In this document: positions 1 through 8,156 of the stretch, in pieces
How the letters are laid out: every line of letters begins with the position of its first letter
Position numbering within the stretch: position 1 is the stretch's first letter
Assembly: GCA_913041535.1 (NCBI GenBank)
Contig: CAJWJK010000016.1
Coordinates: 1 to 42,932, forward strand
Direction: 5' to 3'
DNA: 42,932 bases
Source of the DNA: an uncultured Alphaproteobacteria bacterium
GTDB lineage: Bacteria; Pseudomonadota; Alphaproteobacteria; VGEJ01
Notes under the pieces: generated by a model
Databases searched by the model: none
Seen by the model: only the letters and a program-made list of their open reading frames with translations
Told to the model about the DNA's origin: nothing
Program-made: the position numbers and the translations under genes

Positions 1-64
1 GATAAACTACTACGCCGTCATCCAAGCGATTCGCTGTGATAATCTTCGGTCTTTCTCGCGCCAT
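1..64 (-). CDS. DUF2849 family protein, 5' fragment (truncated by window edge)
   Basis: Only the first 21 codons are in the window. They read M-A-R-E-R-P-K-I-I-T-A-N-R-L-D-D-G-V-V-V-Y on the minus strand. The pattern 'hxxxITANRLxDGxVVY' is the N-terminus of the small DUF2849 proteins that alphaproteobacteria carry between cysG and the nitrite/sulfite reductase gene. The ATG lies 18 bases after the cysG stop, and an AGGAG overlaps that stop, so the two genes are probably one operon. The role is unknown; operon position suggests assimilatory sulfite reduction. The family call is from memory of the motif. Confidence 0.7.
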   Translation of the reverse strand, partial: MARERPKIITANRLDDGVVVY

Positions 65-82
65 AGCCTATCACTTACACTC

Positions 83-1480
83 CTAAATAATTCTCTCGAG
101 CTTCTCAAAGGAATGCCCCTTGAGAACGTTTCGTGCCGCGACTACGTCCCCAACAATGATTATTGCCGGAGCCACTATACGGTGTTTCTTGATAAGCTTT
201 CCAAGTTCACACAGAGTCCCTTCAACGATACGCTCGCCAGGAAGAGTAGCTCTCTCTACAATTGCAACTGATGTGTTTGCCCTGCGGCCGCCGTCGATCA
301 GACGGGCAGCAATCGCCTTTGCCTTAGCCGTGCCCATGTAGATCACCAGCGTGCCCGTACCTCTTGCTACATCTGCCCAGTCCACCCCAGCCTCGTCAAC
401 AGCCCCGTGACCTGTAACCAGCGTGACTGCATGAACCCCTTTTCGATGGGTTAGTGGAATTCCGGAAACAGCAGCACTTCCAAGCGCAGCAGTTATTCCT
501 GGCACAACCTCCACCGAGATTCCGCGGGCACAGAGATAATCCAACTCTTCTCCACCTCTACCAAAAATCAATGGATCTCCGCCCTTTAACCTTACAACAC
601 GCCGTCCCTGGGACGCATGATGCGCCAAAAGTGCATTAATTTCCTTTTGGTCCCGTACGTAACAGCCAGGCATTTTACCGACGTCAATTAGTCGCGCATC
701 ACGACGTGCCAAATCAACAATTTCTGGACCCACCAAACGATCATAAACAACCACGTCAGCATCCTGCAGCAGGTGAAAAGCTCGCAGAGTAAGGAGATCG
801 CGGCGTCCGGGACCGGCGCCAACAATAGATACAGAACCACAAACATCGGAGTTACCATCGCGAATCGACTGTTCCATTGCCACCTGAGCCTCTGGCCCAT
901 GTCCTGCAAGAATCTTTGAGGCTATAAAACCATCAAAGAAATTTTCCCAAAACCGCCGTCTCGCCACAACAGGAATATTTTGACTGACGGCAGATCTAAA
1001 TTTTGAGGCAAAGCTTGCAAGTTCCCCTAGCCGATCTGGCAGCATTGCTTCAATGCTACCCCTAAGTCTCCTGGCCAAAACCGGCGCTGATCCACCAGTC
1101 GAAATGCCAATTACGACCGGGCTCCTATCAACTATTGACGGTGTGATGAAGGTTGATAGGTGAGGGTTGTCCACCACGTTTATTGGGATACCAGTTTTAG
1201 ATGCCGCTTCCACAACACAAGTATCAATGGTTTTATTTCCGGTAGCAGCAAAAACCACAACACAACCGACAACATCGCCCGAATCGAAACGTCGCGGCAA
1301 CCATTTCACTTTTCCACTACGTGCAGTATTTGCAACCTCACTGTCCGCAAATGGTGCAACTATTGTTACCTCCGCTCCCGCGCGATTCAATAACCTCATT
1401 TTTGACAAACCGGCAGAACCACCACCAACAACCAGAGCCTTGCGCCCCCGAACGTCCATAAATGTGGGCAAATAATTCAT
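83..1480 (-). CDS. cysG: Siroheme synthase CysG (precorrin-2 dehydrogenase/ferrochelatase + uroporphyrinogen-III methyltransferase)
   Basis: A trifunctional enzyme that makes siroheme, the prosthetic group of sulfite and nitrite reductases. It methylates uroporphyrinogen III, oxidises precorrin-2 with NAD and inserts iron. With the start at the M of MNYLPTF it has 465 residues, close to E. coli CysG (457). The N-terminal half has the dinucleotide-binding VVGGGSAG (18–24) and the conserved D104 in NVVDNP. The C-terminal SAM domain starts near residue 215, with GAGPGRRDLLTLRA, GGDPLIFGRGGEE and PGITAALG. The frame stays open upstream to 1567, but those 29 extra residues match nothing in the family, so I chose 1480. 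The downstream DUF2849 gene points to a sulfur-assimilation operon. Confidence 0.95.
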   Translation of the reverse strand: MNYLPTFMDVRGRKALVVGGGSAGLSKMRLLNRAGAEVTIVAPFADSEVANTARSGKVKWLPRRFDSGDVVGCVVVFAATGNKTIDTCVVEAASKTGIPINVVDNPHLSTFITPSIVDRSPVVIGISTGGSAPVLARRLRGSIEAMLPDRLGELASFASKFRSAVSQNIPVVARRRFWENFFDGFIASKILAGHGPEAQVAMEQSIRDGNSDVCGSVSIVGAGPGRRDLLTLRAFHLLQDADVVVYDRLVGPEIVDLARRDARLIDVGKMPGCYVRDQKEINALLAHHASQGRRVVRLKGGDPLIFGRGGEELDYLCARGISVEVVPGITAALGSAAVSGIPLTHRKGVHAVTLVTGHGAVDEAGVDWADVARGTGTLVIYMGTAKAKAIAARLIDGGRRANTSVAIVERATLPGERIVEGTLCELGKLIKKHRIVAPAIIIVGDVVAARNVLKGHSFEKLERII

Positions 1481-1567
1481 TGCAATGCCGATTCTATTAG
1501 TTTGCCGTGCATCCCAAGTACCTAAACGTTGGCTTTTGCGCAAGCAAGAACTAAATAATTTTAGCAT

Positions 1568-1648
1568 AAGTTTTCTTATTTTTCTTCTTTTATTCGAGAA
1601 TTGGTTATATAATCTTTTATTTTGATATATTAAGAAAAATATTGTCCT
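1568..1648. promoter_or_regulatory. Divergent cysG / Lrp-type regulator control region
   Basis: This very AT-rich stretch separates the divergent cysG and Lrp-type genes (cysG itself probably starts further in, at 1480). A TATAAT lies at 1608–1613 on the plus strand, about 36 bases before the regulator's ATG, but I see no good −35 box. Lrp/AsnC regulators commonly act on divergent neighbours and on their own promoter, so this is the natural place for its operator. I could not identify a specific binding site. Confidence 0.3.
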
Positions 1649-2122
1649 ATGACCAAACTTGATGCCACCGATAAACAGATCCTCAAGTGCCTTCAGGAAG
1701 ATGTCTCTCTAGCAGTAACAGATGTTGCTAAAAGGGTTGGATTGTCTACAACCCCGTGCTGGAGGCGAATTCAAAAATTGGAGGAAAACGGCATTATTCA
1801 ACGACGTGTAGCCCTTCTTAACAGTGATGAACTCAATGTAGGGGTCACCGTCTTTGTTTCAGTTAAAACCACACAGCACAGCGCCCATTGGCTAGAAACT
1901 TTTGCCAAAACGGTGAGCAACCTGCCAGAGGTAATGGAATTTTATCGTATGAGTGGTGAAATAGATTATTTATTGCGGGTCGTTGTACCCGATGTCGCAG
2001 CATATGATAGTTTCTATAAAAGACTAATCACGCAGACAGGGCTATCGGACGTCAGCTCTTCGTTCGCTATGGAACAGATAAAATACACGACTGCCCTGCC
2101 TCTTGACTATTGTGAAGGTTAA
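1649..2122 (+). CDS. Lrp/AsnC family transcriptional regulator
   Basis: A 157-residue protein with full-length Lrp/AsnC architecture. The N-terminal helix-turn-helix runs from about residue 4 to 50 (LDATDKQILKCLQED, then VAKRVGLSTTPCWRRIQKLE). A RAM-type alpha/beta ligand-binding and oligomerisation domain follows from about 65 to 150. These proteins bind DNA as multimers and usually sense an amino acid or related small molecule. It is divergent from cysG across 81 AT-rich bases, so control of the sulfur-assimilation operon, itself, or both is plausible but inferred. No Shine-Dalgarno is obvious before the ATG. The effector cannot be predicted. Confidence 0.93.
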   Translation: MTKLDATDKQILKCLQEDVSLAVTDVAKRVGLSTTPCWRRIQKLEENGIIQRRVALLNSDELNVGVTVFVSVKTTQHSAHWLETFAKTVSNLPEVMEFYRMSGEIDYLLRVVVPDVAAYDSFYKRLITQTGLSDVSSSFAMEQIKYTTALPLDYCEG

Positions 2123-2314
2123 TTACGTTACTGCGCATTATTGACGCATATCCTATCAACCCGACAATAATCGAAGCATACTATCATTAATCTCAGAAGA
2201 TATCCCTAAAACCAGCCGTTTATCCTATTTACTAACTATCACGCCGCTGTACTTTTACAATAAAAACATTAACTGCATGTAACCCTTGCTTATATGAAAC
2301 TGGGTCTTGGGTGC

Positions 2315-2347
2315 TCGCACAGGTCGTGCGAATATAGCCCTTTAGGG
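2315..2347 (+). promoter_or_regulatory. Leader dyads upstream of the cupin gene
   Basis: Two short dyads lie directly before the cupin gene. One is a perfect 6-bp hairpin, TCGCAC–AGGTC–GTGCGA (2315–2331). The other is a small palindrome, CCCT-TT-AGGG (2338–2347). The gene's GAGGAG ribosome-binding site follows within about 15 bases. They could form a 5' UTR structure or mark an operator. There is no T-run, so a terminator is unlikely. Confidence 0.35.
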
Positions 2348-2367
2348 ACCTTTCGAGGAGAAAATCA

Positions 2368-2754
2368 ATGACAGCCAAGACGCAGATGTATAATTGGGAT
2401 ACTTTACCCAGCGAAGAAGTTCGACCCGGCGTTACTCGTTCGGGTTTCCGTGGTGAAAAAGTCCTTTTGGTAATGAATCGGCTGGAACCGGGAATGGATC
2501 TTCACCCCCACCGACATCCGTTTGAGCAGGTACTGTATATTGTATCCGGTCACGCGCAGGTCCATGTCGATGACGATGTGTTTGATGTGGGCCCTGGCAG
2601 CTTGATCAGAATACCGCCAAATGCCTTACACTACGCCGAGCCCGTGGGTGACGAACCCTGTCTTAACCTCGATGTATTTGCACCAATCCGTGAGGATTAC
2701 CGACACCTTATAGAATACCAAAGTGAGGAATTCACAGATACCCCAGCACCCTAA
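2368..2754 (+). CDS. Small single-domain cupin protein
   Basis: A 128-residue one-domain cupin. Motif 1 contains H46, H48, H50 and E53 (G-M-D-L-H-P-H-R-H-P-F-E), and motif 2 is GPGSLIRIPPNALH with H88. These match the usual metal-binding three-His/one-Glu set of the cupin barrel. Such proteins can be dioxygenases, isomerases or binding proteins, and the sequence does not say which. A strong GAGGAG precedes the ATG. A 173-base gap separates it from the methyltransferase downstream, so co-transcription is not certain. Confidence 0.9.
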   Translation: MTAKTQMYNWDTLPSEEVRPGVTRSGFRGEKVLLVMNRLEPGMDLHPHRHPFEQVLYIVSGHAQVHVDDDVFDVGPGSLIRIPPNALHYAEPVGDEPCLNLDVFAPIREDYRHLIEYQSEEFTDTPAP

Positions 2755-2927
2755 ACCCCTTTCATCCATATTCCTCAGGATCTCCATACCCACACACCTT
2801 AATGAAAATGATATTCTGTTATCAATTGGGGATGCAAAAACGAGAATTGGTCAACTTTGAAAGGCACTAAGCAACTTTCGTACCCTTAAACGATTCAATA
2901 GGGATATTAGATTTGGATACCTGTTAG

Positions 2928-3710
2928 GTGAAGATAGTTCATGGTGGGTGCTCATCATCCCCATCCCAAAAATGGTCTCCGATGCTTTATCGGCGCAATG
3001 CCAGCTATGTGTCAGACTTGGGACAATCCGTAGTTACCGCACTCGCACCAAGACGTGGGGAACATATTTTGGATCTTGGGTGCGGGGATGGCGCATTGAC
3101 AGAAATTATCGCAGATACTGGAGCACAAGTTGTAGGCATCGATACATCATCCGAGCAAATTGCCGCCTGCAGAACCCGTGGATTAAATGTTTTTATCTGT
3201 GATGGGCATATGCTTCCTTTTGACTCCGAGTTTGATGCCGTTTTTTCCAACGCAGCATTACACTGGATGAATAATGTTGATTTAGTTCTTGGTAGCGTTG
3301 AGAACTCACTTAAAAAGGGAGGTCGGTTTGTTGCTGAACTCGGAGGTAAGGGAAACATTAAAACACTAATTGATGCGTTTTTGAACATTCTAGAAGAGCA
3401 TGGCGTTGAACCAAGCTCGATGGCCAGCTGGTACTTTCCTGATGCTCTCACTTACGGAACGAAACTTAGAAGTCACGGATTCATTGTAGATTACATAGAA
3501 CTATTTTCTCGTCCCACAAAACTTCCATTTGGAGTCGGAGGCTGGCTGGATACATTCGGGGGACCTTTTTTTCAAGCGTTTCCCCAAGGAAAACAACATT
3601 TAGCACGAGCGCAAGCTATTGCATATATAGAGCCCCGCATACGCGACTCAGAGGGGTTTTTCTGGGCCGACTATGTGCGTCTACGTTTTTCAGCGCATTT
3701 ACCAAAGTGA
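2928..3710 (+). CDS. SAM-dependent methyltransferase (trans-aconitate methyltransferase-like, class I)
   Basis: A class I Rossmann methyltransferase of about 260 residues. Motif I is HILDLGCGDGAL (47–57), followed by an acidic strand end (VVGIDTSSEQ) and FDAVFSNAALHWM, typical of the trans-aconitate/BioC-like group. The N-terminal 'W-x-P-x-LY-RRNASYVSDLG' motif also fits that group. The substrate is unknown. A GTG at 2928 follows directly after an in-frame stop and is the longest possible start; an ATG at 2982 is an alternative that would remove part of the conserved W-S-P-M-L-Y segment. No clear ribosome-binding site favours either. It is followed after 44 bases by the BolA-like gene. Confidence 0.82.
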   Translation: MKIVHGGCSSSPSQKWSPMLYRRNASYVSDLGQSVVTALAPRRGEHILDLGCGDGALTEIIADTGAQVVGIDTSSEQIAACRTRGLNVFICDGHMLPFDSEFDAVFSNAALHWMNNVDLVLGSVENSLKKGGRFVAELGGKGNIKTLIDAFLNILEEHGVEPSSMASWYFPDALTYGTKLRSHGFIVDYIELFSRPTKLPFGVGGWLDTFGGPFFQAFPQGKQHLARAQAIAYIEPRIRDSEGFFWADYVRLRFSAHLPK

Positions 3711-3754
3711 TAGTGATACAATCGTTAGAATCTGTTCCTTGATCAAAGGTTGAC

Positions 3755-4075
3755 ATGAACATTCAAGAAACAATCATCACAAAATTGACAAACTCGCTAG
3801 CCCTATCACACATTGAGGTTATTAACGAAAGCTTCATGCACAACGTGCCACCCGACTCGGAAACTCACTTTAAGCTAGTTGTCGTTGCGAAAGACTTTGA
3901 CCAGAAAAATCGTTTGCAACGACAAAAACTTGTCTATCAGATACTAAGCACTGAACTGTCCGGCGCAGTGCATGCTTTAACCATGCACACCTTAACACCA
4001 CATGAGTGGGAAAAGGATAAGAGTATTTCAACTACCTCGCCAGAATGTCTTGGTGGTAGTGCCACCGATAATTAA
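3755..4075 (+). CDS. bolA: BolA/IbaG family protein
   Basis: A 106-residue protein spanning one BolA domain: an N-terminal helix (MNIQETIITKLTNSL), the central E-S-F-M-H...THFKLVVVA segment, and the C-terminal signature HTLTPHEW near residues 77–84. BolA proteins pair with monothiol glutaredoxins in iron-sulfur cluster handling and influence envelope and stress responses. Family membership is clear from the THFKLVVV and TPHEW signatures. No glutaredoxin gene is in this window. It sits between a methyltransferase and a dioxygenase with short gaps (44 and 38 bases), so co-transcription is likely without implying shared function. Confidence 0.9.
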   Translation: MNIQETIITKLTNSLALSHIEVINESFMHNVPPDSETHFKLVVVAKDFDQKNRLQRQKLVYQILSTELSGAVHALTMHTLTPHEWEKDKSISTTSPECLGGSATDN

Positions 4076-4113
4076 ATGTGTCACACAACTAATCAAGGCC
4101 AAGGAAGGCATCG

Positions 4114-5073
4114 ATGAGAGCAGAACAAATCTTGGCAAACCAAGCCCATATCCTCACGCAGGAGCAACGAGAGTTCTACTTTGAAAACGGATACCTTGTT
4201 GTAGATTCTATAGTTCCGAAATCGGTCATTGATCAGGCCCGCGCGGTGACGGATGAGATGGTCCACCGTAGCGGGAACATAAGCAAGTCGGATGCGATTT
4301 TCGATGTTGAGCCAGGGCATTCGCCAAACTCTCCCCGCTTACGTCGGCTAACAAGCCCCGTTGAACATCACTCTTTCTATTGGGACTTTGCCAACGGTCT
4401 CATTGCGGATGTGGCAGCCGATCTTGTAGGACCTGACGTAAAATTTCACCACTCTAAGCTGAACTTCAAATGGAGTGACGGTGGTGAAGAAGTTAAGTGG
4501 CACCAAGACATCCAATACTGGCCACATACAAACTATAGCCCCCTAACAATTGGAACGTATCTTTACGACGTTGGTCCCGAACAAGGACCTTTAGGAGTAA
4601 TTCCAAAGAGCCACTTAGGCCCGCTCTACAACCAGTACGACGATAACGGCCAATGGGTTGGCTGCCTGTCCTCTTCTGATGCTGCGAACCTCAAGGCTGA
4701 AACTACGCAATATCTAACTGGGCGTGCTGGATCAATTACTGTGCATAATTGCCGTGCGGTTCATGGATCAAGTGCTAATTTGTCTGTTCTTGGCCGACCC
4801 TTACTACTTAATGTTTATTCTTCAGCCGATGCCTTCACCTATACAGCAAATCCGTTACCCAGCCAATATGAAGGAGTAATAGTGCGTGGCAAACCGGCGC
4901 TTTGGGCTGATCATGATCCACGACCATGCCTTGTCCCTCCGGATTGGTCCGAGGGATACACATCGCTTTTCGCACTGCAACAGGAGGAGGAGTGGGATGC
5001 AGATCAGCTTGAGACGGTGACACGCCAACATCACCAAATGAGGAAACACGACGATAACGATCAAGCGCGTTGA
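4114..5073 (+). CDS. Phytanoyl-CoA dioxygenase (PhyH) family protein
   Basis: A 319-residue Fe(II)/2-oxoglutarate-dependent oxygenase-like protein. The iron triad is visible as H130 and D132 in K-W-H-Q-D-I-Q-Y-W, and H217 in N-C-R-A-V-H-G-S. A conserved R228 (L-G-R-P) downstream could bind 2-oxoglutarate. The N-terminal 'LTQEQREFYFENGYLVVDSIV' is the classic start of this family. PhyH proteins hydroxylate diverse small molecules, so the substrate is not predictable. It is last in the plus-strand run and convergent with the epimerase-like gene (73-base gap). Confidence 0.9.
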   Translation: MRAEQILANQAHILTQEQREFYFENGYLVVDSIVPKSVIDQARAVTDEMVHRSGNISKSDAIFDVEPGHSPNSPRLRRLTSPVEHHSFYWDFANGLIADVAADLVGPDVKFHHSKLNFKWSDGGEEVKWHQDIQYWPHTNYSPLTIGTYLYDVGPEQGPLGVIPKSHLGPLYNQYDDNGQWVGCLSSSDAANLKAETTQYLTGRAGSITVHNCRAVHGSSANLSVLGRPLLLNVYSSADAFTYTANPLPSQYEGVIVRGKPALWADHDPRPCLVPPDWSEGYTSLFALQQEEEWDADQLETVTRQHHQMRKHDDNDQAR

Positions 5074-5146
5074 ATACAGCCTGGTTGCGCGACCTTACAA
5101 ATTGATAGTTCAGAGCCCCTTGGCCTAGCGTCCGTCTATTTATCCC

Positions 5147-6112
5147 TCAATTACTCTTACCAAATTTCAAACGAATCTCGCGCAACATTACCTCAACTAA
5201 AGCCTGCAGATCATATTCAGGCGACCAACCCCAATCGCGGCGCGCTACCGAATCATCTACAGAATTTGGCCAGGAATTAGCAATCTCTTGACGAAAGTCT
5301 GGAACAAAATCATACGTGAAATCAGGAACCTTATCGGATACCGCTGCCGCTATTTCACCAGCAGTAAAACTCAAGGCAGAGATATTATAACTAGTTCTTA
5401 CACTGAGATCAGACGCACCTGCTGCCATTAAGTCAACCGTTGCCTTGATTCCGTCATCCATATACATCATGGGCATCATCGTATCGGAATCAACAAAGCA
5501 CGTGTAATGGCCCTCTTTAACGGCAGCTATAAAGACCTCCACCGCATAATCCGACGTGCCCCCTCCAGAAAATGCCTTATGGTTGATAAGACCAGGGTAT
5601 CTTAAACTGCGCACATCCAACCCGTATTTGATGTTGTAATAATTACATAAACTTTCACCTGCTACCTTGCTTACGCCATACATGGTAGTTGGTTCTAACA
5701 CCGTTTGCTGAGGTGTATCTTCAGTCGGTGCCGCAGGGCCAAATACTGCGATTGAACTTGGCCAGAACACTTGATCAACATTCGTTTCAAGAGCTAAATC
5801 CAACACAACCTTGAGACTGCCAATATTCACATTCCAAGCAAGACCAGGGTTCTGTTCCCCTTCCCCCGACAAAATAGTAGCAAGGTGGTATATGACTCCT
5901 ATATCGTATTTGCGAACTAGCCTTTCCATCGCCTGGTAACTGCAGGCATCTACATATTCGAACGGACCACCGTCCCTGACCGCCTCTGATGGCTGCGTTT
6001 CATGCCCGGCAGCAACAATATTCTCAGCACCATGCAACTTCCGCAAAACAGGCACCAAATCCGCTGCCACCTGACCAGCTCCACCAGTTACAAGAATTCT
6101 CCGTGGTGGCAT
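5147..6112 (-). CDS. NAD-dependent epimerase/dehydratase family protein, L-threonine 3-dehydrogenase-like
   Basis: A 321-residue extended short-chain dehydrogenase. The N-terminal nucleotide motif is T-G-G-A-G-Q-V-A (9–16), where the third glycine of GxxGxxG is alanine. The catalytic set is S119/S120, Y145 and K149 (P-T-T-M-Y-G-V-S-K). The segments SSIAVFGP, PTTMYGVSK, LDVRSLRYPGLI and GGGTSDYAVE are typical of the GalE-like L-threonine dehydrogenases that make 2-amino-3-ketobutyrate, so that is the best guess; a sugar or other hydroxy-acid substrate is possible. Its ATG follows the SDR stop by 5 bases, so the two genes are translationally close and co-transcribed. Confidence 0.85.
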   Translation of the reverse strand: MPPRRILVTGGAGQVAADLVPVLRKLHGAENIVAAGHETQPSEAVRDGGPFEYVDACSYQAMERLVRKYDIGVIYHLATILSGEGEQNPGLAWNVNIGSLKVVLDLALETNVDQVFWPSSIAVFGPAAPTEDTPQQTVLEPTTMYGVSKVAGESLCNYYNIKYGLDVRSLRYPGLINHKAFSGGGTSDYAVEVFIAAVKEGHYTCFVDSDTMMPMMYMDDGIKATVDLMAAGASDLSVRTSYNISALSFTAGEIAAAVSDKVPDFTYDFVPDFRQEIANSWPNSVDDSVARRDWGWSPEYDLQALVEVMLREIRLKFGKSN

Positions 6113-6117
6113 AAGAT

Positions 6118-6861
6118 CTACCAGAGAGGCTTGCGCGCAAGCTTAGCTCCGCCATCCACCTCCAACACAACACCAGTCGTGTAAGTGTTCGTCATCAGAT
6201 AAAGGTAGGCTTCTGCTAGTTCATCTGCTCTACCAACTCGACCTATTGAAACAGCCCTTCCGACACTCCGAAATAGCGCCGTCCTGTCGGCCTTAGGCAT
6301 ACCGTCAAATACGGGAGTTTCAATAATTCCAGGACTTATTGTATTTATCCTAATAGGAGCAAGCTCAAATGCTAAGGTCTTGCACATAGCTTCAATCGCG
6401 CCGTTAGCAGTGGCAAAAGGAGATAGCCCCTCTAATGGTTTATGTGCTGCACACCCCGAAGTCAATGTAACCGAACCTCTGCGCTTTAGGCATGGCACAC
6501 CGTATCGAACAGTGTTGTAACTGCCCCACAATTTACTGTCGATGGCTCCTGAAAAATCTGCCCTATCAGTATCAAGAAAAGGTTTGAAAACACCGTCCGC
6601 AGCCGTAAGAATCAAATGGTCCAGCTTTCCAACTCTTGAGAAAAGCTGCTTTGCCCTTCCCTCTTTGGAAATATCAACCCTGTAAGTTTCGACATTCTCA
6701 CCGATTCGATCTGCAGCGGCTTTTAGTCTCGCAGCATCACGTCCAGCAATAGCAACGCGAGCACCTTGTTGAGCTGCAGCATACGCAGTCGCAAGGCCGA
6801 TACCACTCGAGCCACCAATGACTAAAATACGCCGATTTGCAAGAGCTGATTTTACAGCCAT
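6118..6861 (-). CDS. Short-chain dehydrogenase/reductase-fold protein lacking the YxxxK dyad
   Basis: A 247-residue Rossmann SDR. GGSSGIG (16–22) binds the nucleotide, and R41 after A-I-A-G suggests an NADP preference. The catalytic serine is present (S135 in T-L-T-S-G), but the expected YxxxK is F149-A-T-A-N153. A subgroup of annotated SDRs has such replacements, so it may be an oxidoreductase with altered chemistry or a binding protein. C-terminal N-T-I-S-P-G and V-D-G-G-A motifs are intact. A good AAAGGA precedes the ATG. It heads a two-gene operon with the threonine-dehydrogenase-like gene and is divergent from the RND efflux operon. Confidence 0.85.
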   Translation of the reverse strand: MAVKSALANRRILVIGGSSGIGLATAYAAAQQGARVAIAGRDAARLKAAADRIGENVETYRVDISKEGRAKQLFSRVGKLDHLILTAADGVFKPFLDTDRADFSGAIDSKLWGSYNTVRYGVPCLKRRGSVTLTSGCAAHKPLEGLSPFATANGAIEAMCKTLAFELAPIRINTISPGIIETPVFDGMPKADRTALFRSVGRAVSIGRVGRADELAEAYLYLMTNTYTTGVVLEVDGGAKLARKPLW

Positions 6862-6976
6862 ATTGTGTTTCCTTTATCAAAATAATGAATACAGTACGTG
6901 GTGTGAACTTAGATACTAGTGTAATCCATGCTGCAATCGAAACCAAAAGCAATATTTACTATGACTAACAAACCTG

Positions 6977-7016
6977 AGAGTAACACAAAAGCTATAATCC
7001 CGCTTACTGTTACTCT
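6977..7016. promoter_or_regulatory. Perfect 9-bp inverted repeat flanking a TATAAT box, RND operon promoter region
   Basis: AGAGTAACA at 6977–6985 and its exact reverse complement TGTTACTCT at 7008–7016 are separated by 22 bases that contain TATAAT (6993–6998, plus strand). The arm centres are 31 bp apart, about three helical turns. The site is 31 bases before the efflux operon's ATG. An operator placed around a −10 box is typical of a local repressor. No matching −35 is evident and no regulator gene is adjacent, so both the promoter and the repressor are inference. Confidence 0.5.
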
Positions 7017-7046
7017 TGTTGTCTAAAGCAGTTAAAAGAGGTGTTC

Positions 7047-8156
7047 ATGCGTGCACCCCTATTACTTGCCGTAGGATTAGCTATATTGATTGGTGTTTGG
7101 ATATATTCCGGCCAGCTGTCCAATCATGACGGCCTCATTGCGGAGTCTGAAAAAAGTGAGGTTAAGGAAAGCACCTCTGAAACAGTCTCAAGAAATATTT
7201 CTGAAGGGTTAATAACAGTTCGCACTAAACTCCTAATTGCCGAATTGTATGACCGTTTTGTTGTGGTACGTGGTCGAACTGAATCAGTACGCTCAGTCCA
7301 TGTAAGGGCAGAGCTAGATGGGCGCATTATTGAATCAAACATCCAACGCGGGAGTTACGTTAAACAAGGTCAAGTCATAGCTAAACTTGATAAGTCAAAC
7401 CGCGAGAAGCGTATCGCGGAGGCAGAAGCAACTGTAAAGCAACGCAAACTGGAACACGAAGCAGCACTTGAGCTTAACCGGAAAGGCCATGGTGGGTCGT
7501 TAAAAATTGCTGAAGCAATCACACTATTGAAAAAGGCTCAAGCTATCGCGTCCCAAATAGAAAAAGAAATTGAAGCGACTAATATCCGAGCGCCTTTCGA
7601 TGGCGTTCTTGAAGAGCGCCACATTGAGATTGGTGATTATGTGATGGAGGGACAAAGGCTGGCAACGGTCGTCGACCAAAACCCTATTCTTGTTGTCGGC
7701 CAGGTCTCAGAACGAGATGTGGATAAGATTATTAACGGGGCGTCTGGCGAAGTTAAACTCATTGATGGCAAGGTGCTCAACGGGCATATCCGTTACGTAG
7801 CGAGTCAAGCTGACGCAGCTACACGCACGTTTAGAATTGAATTAGAAGTACCAAACAATGATCACTCTCTCCGTTCTGGCGTTTCAGCCGAAATTCATGT
7901 TAAGACATCTACCAGCCCAGCCCACCTTGTTTCCGCTGCTGCTTTAACTCTGGACGAAAACGGTGTAATCGGCGTCAGACTCGTCAACCCACAAGGTCTC
8001 GTAACCTTCCATGAAGCAGAGATCGTCGGAGAAAGCTCTGAAGGAGTCTGGCTAAGTGGACTCCCAGACAAGGTCAATATCATTACTGTCGGTCAAGAGT
8101 ATGTTCGTGATGGGGACGTAGTGCGCATAGATATTGAAACGGACAGCCCCACTTGA
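7047..8156 (+). CDS. RND efflux periplasmic adaptor (membrane fusion protein)
   Basis: A 369-residue adaptor linking an inner-membrane RND pump to an outer-membrane channel. A hydrophobic anchor lies at residues 5–20. A lipoyl/barrel-sandwich half follows (V-R-A-E-L-D-G-R-I, G-S-Y-V-K-Q-G-Q-V-I-A-K-L-D), then a coiled-coil hairpin of about 50 residues, and the second lipoyl half (I-R-A-P-F-D-G-V-L). I prefer ATG 7047 because AGAGG ends 5 bases before it; a GTG two codons upstream is possible. The stop overlaps the pump's TTG start, so translation is coupled. No outer-membrane gene is beside it; a tolC homologue lies about 28 kb away. Confidence 0.9.
   Translation: MRAPLLLAVGLAILIGVWIYSGQLSNHDGLIAESEKSEVKESTSETVSRNISEGLITVRTKLLIAELYDRFVVVRGRTESVRSVHVRAELDGRIIESNIQRGSYVKQGQVIAKLDKSNREKRIAEAEATVKQRKLEHEAALELNRKGHGGSLKIAEAITLLKKAQAIASQIEKEIEATNIRAPFDGVLEERHIEIGDYVMEGQRLATVVDQNPILVVGQVSERDVDKIINGASGEVKLIDGKVLNGHIRYVASQADAATRTFRIELEVPNNDHSLRSGVSAEIHVKTSTSPAHLVSAAALTLDENGVIGVRLVNPQGLVTFHEAEIVGESSEGVWLSGLPDKVNIITVGQEYVRDGDVVRIDIETDSPT

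Noticed and set aside
1481-1567. N-terminal extension of CysG
   Set aside because: The extra 29 residues have no family match, while MNYLPTF at 1480 is the conserved N-terminus.
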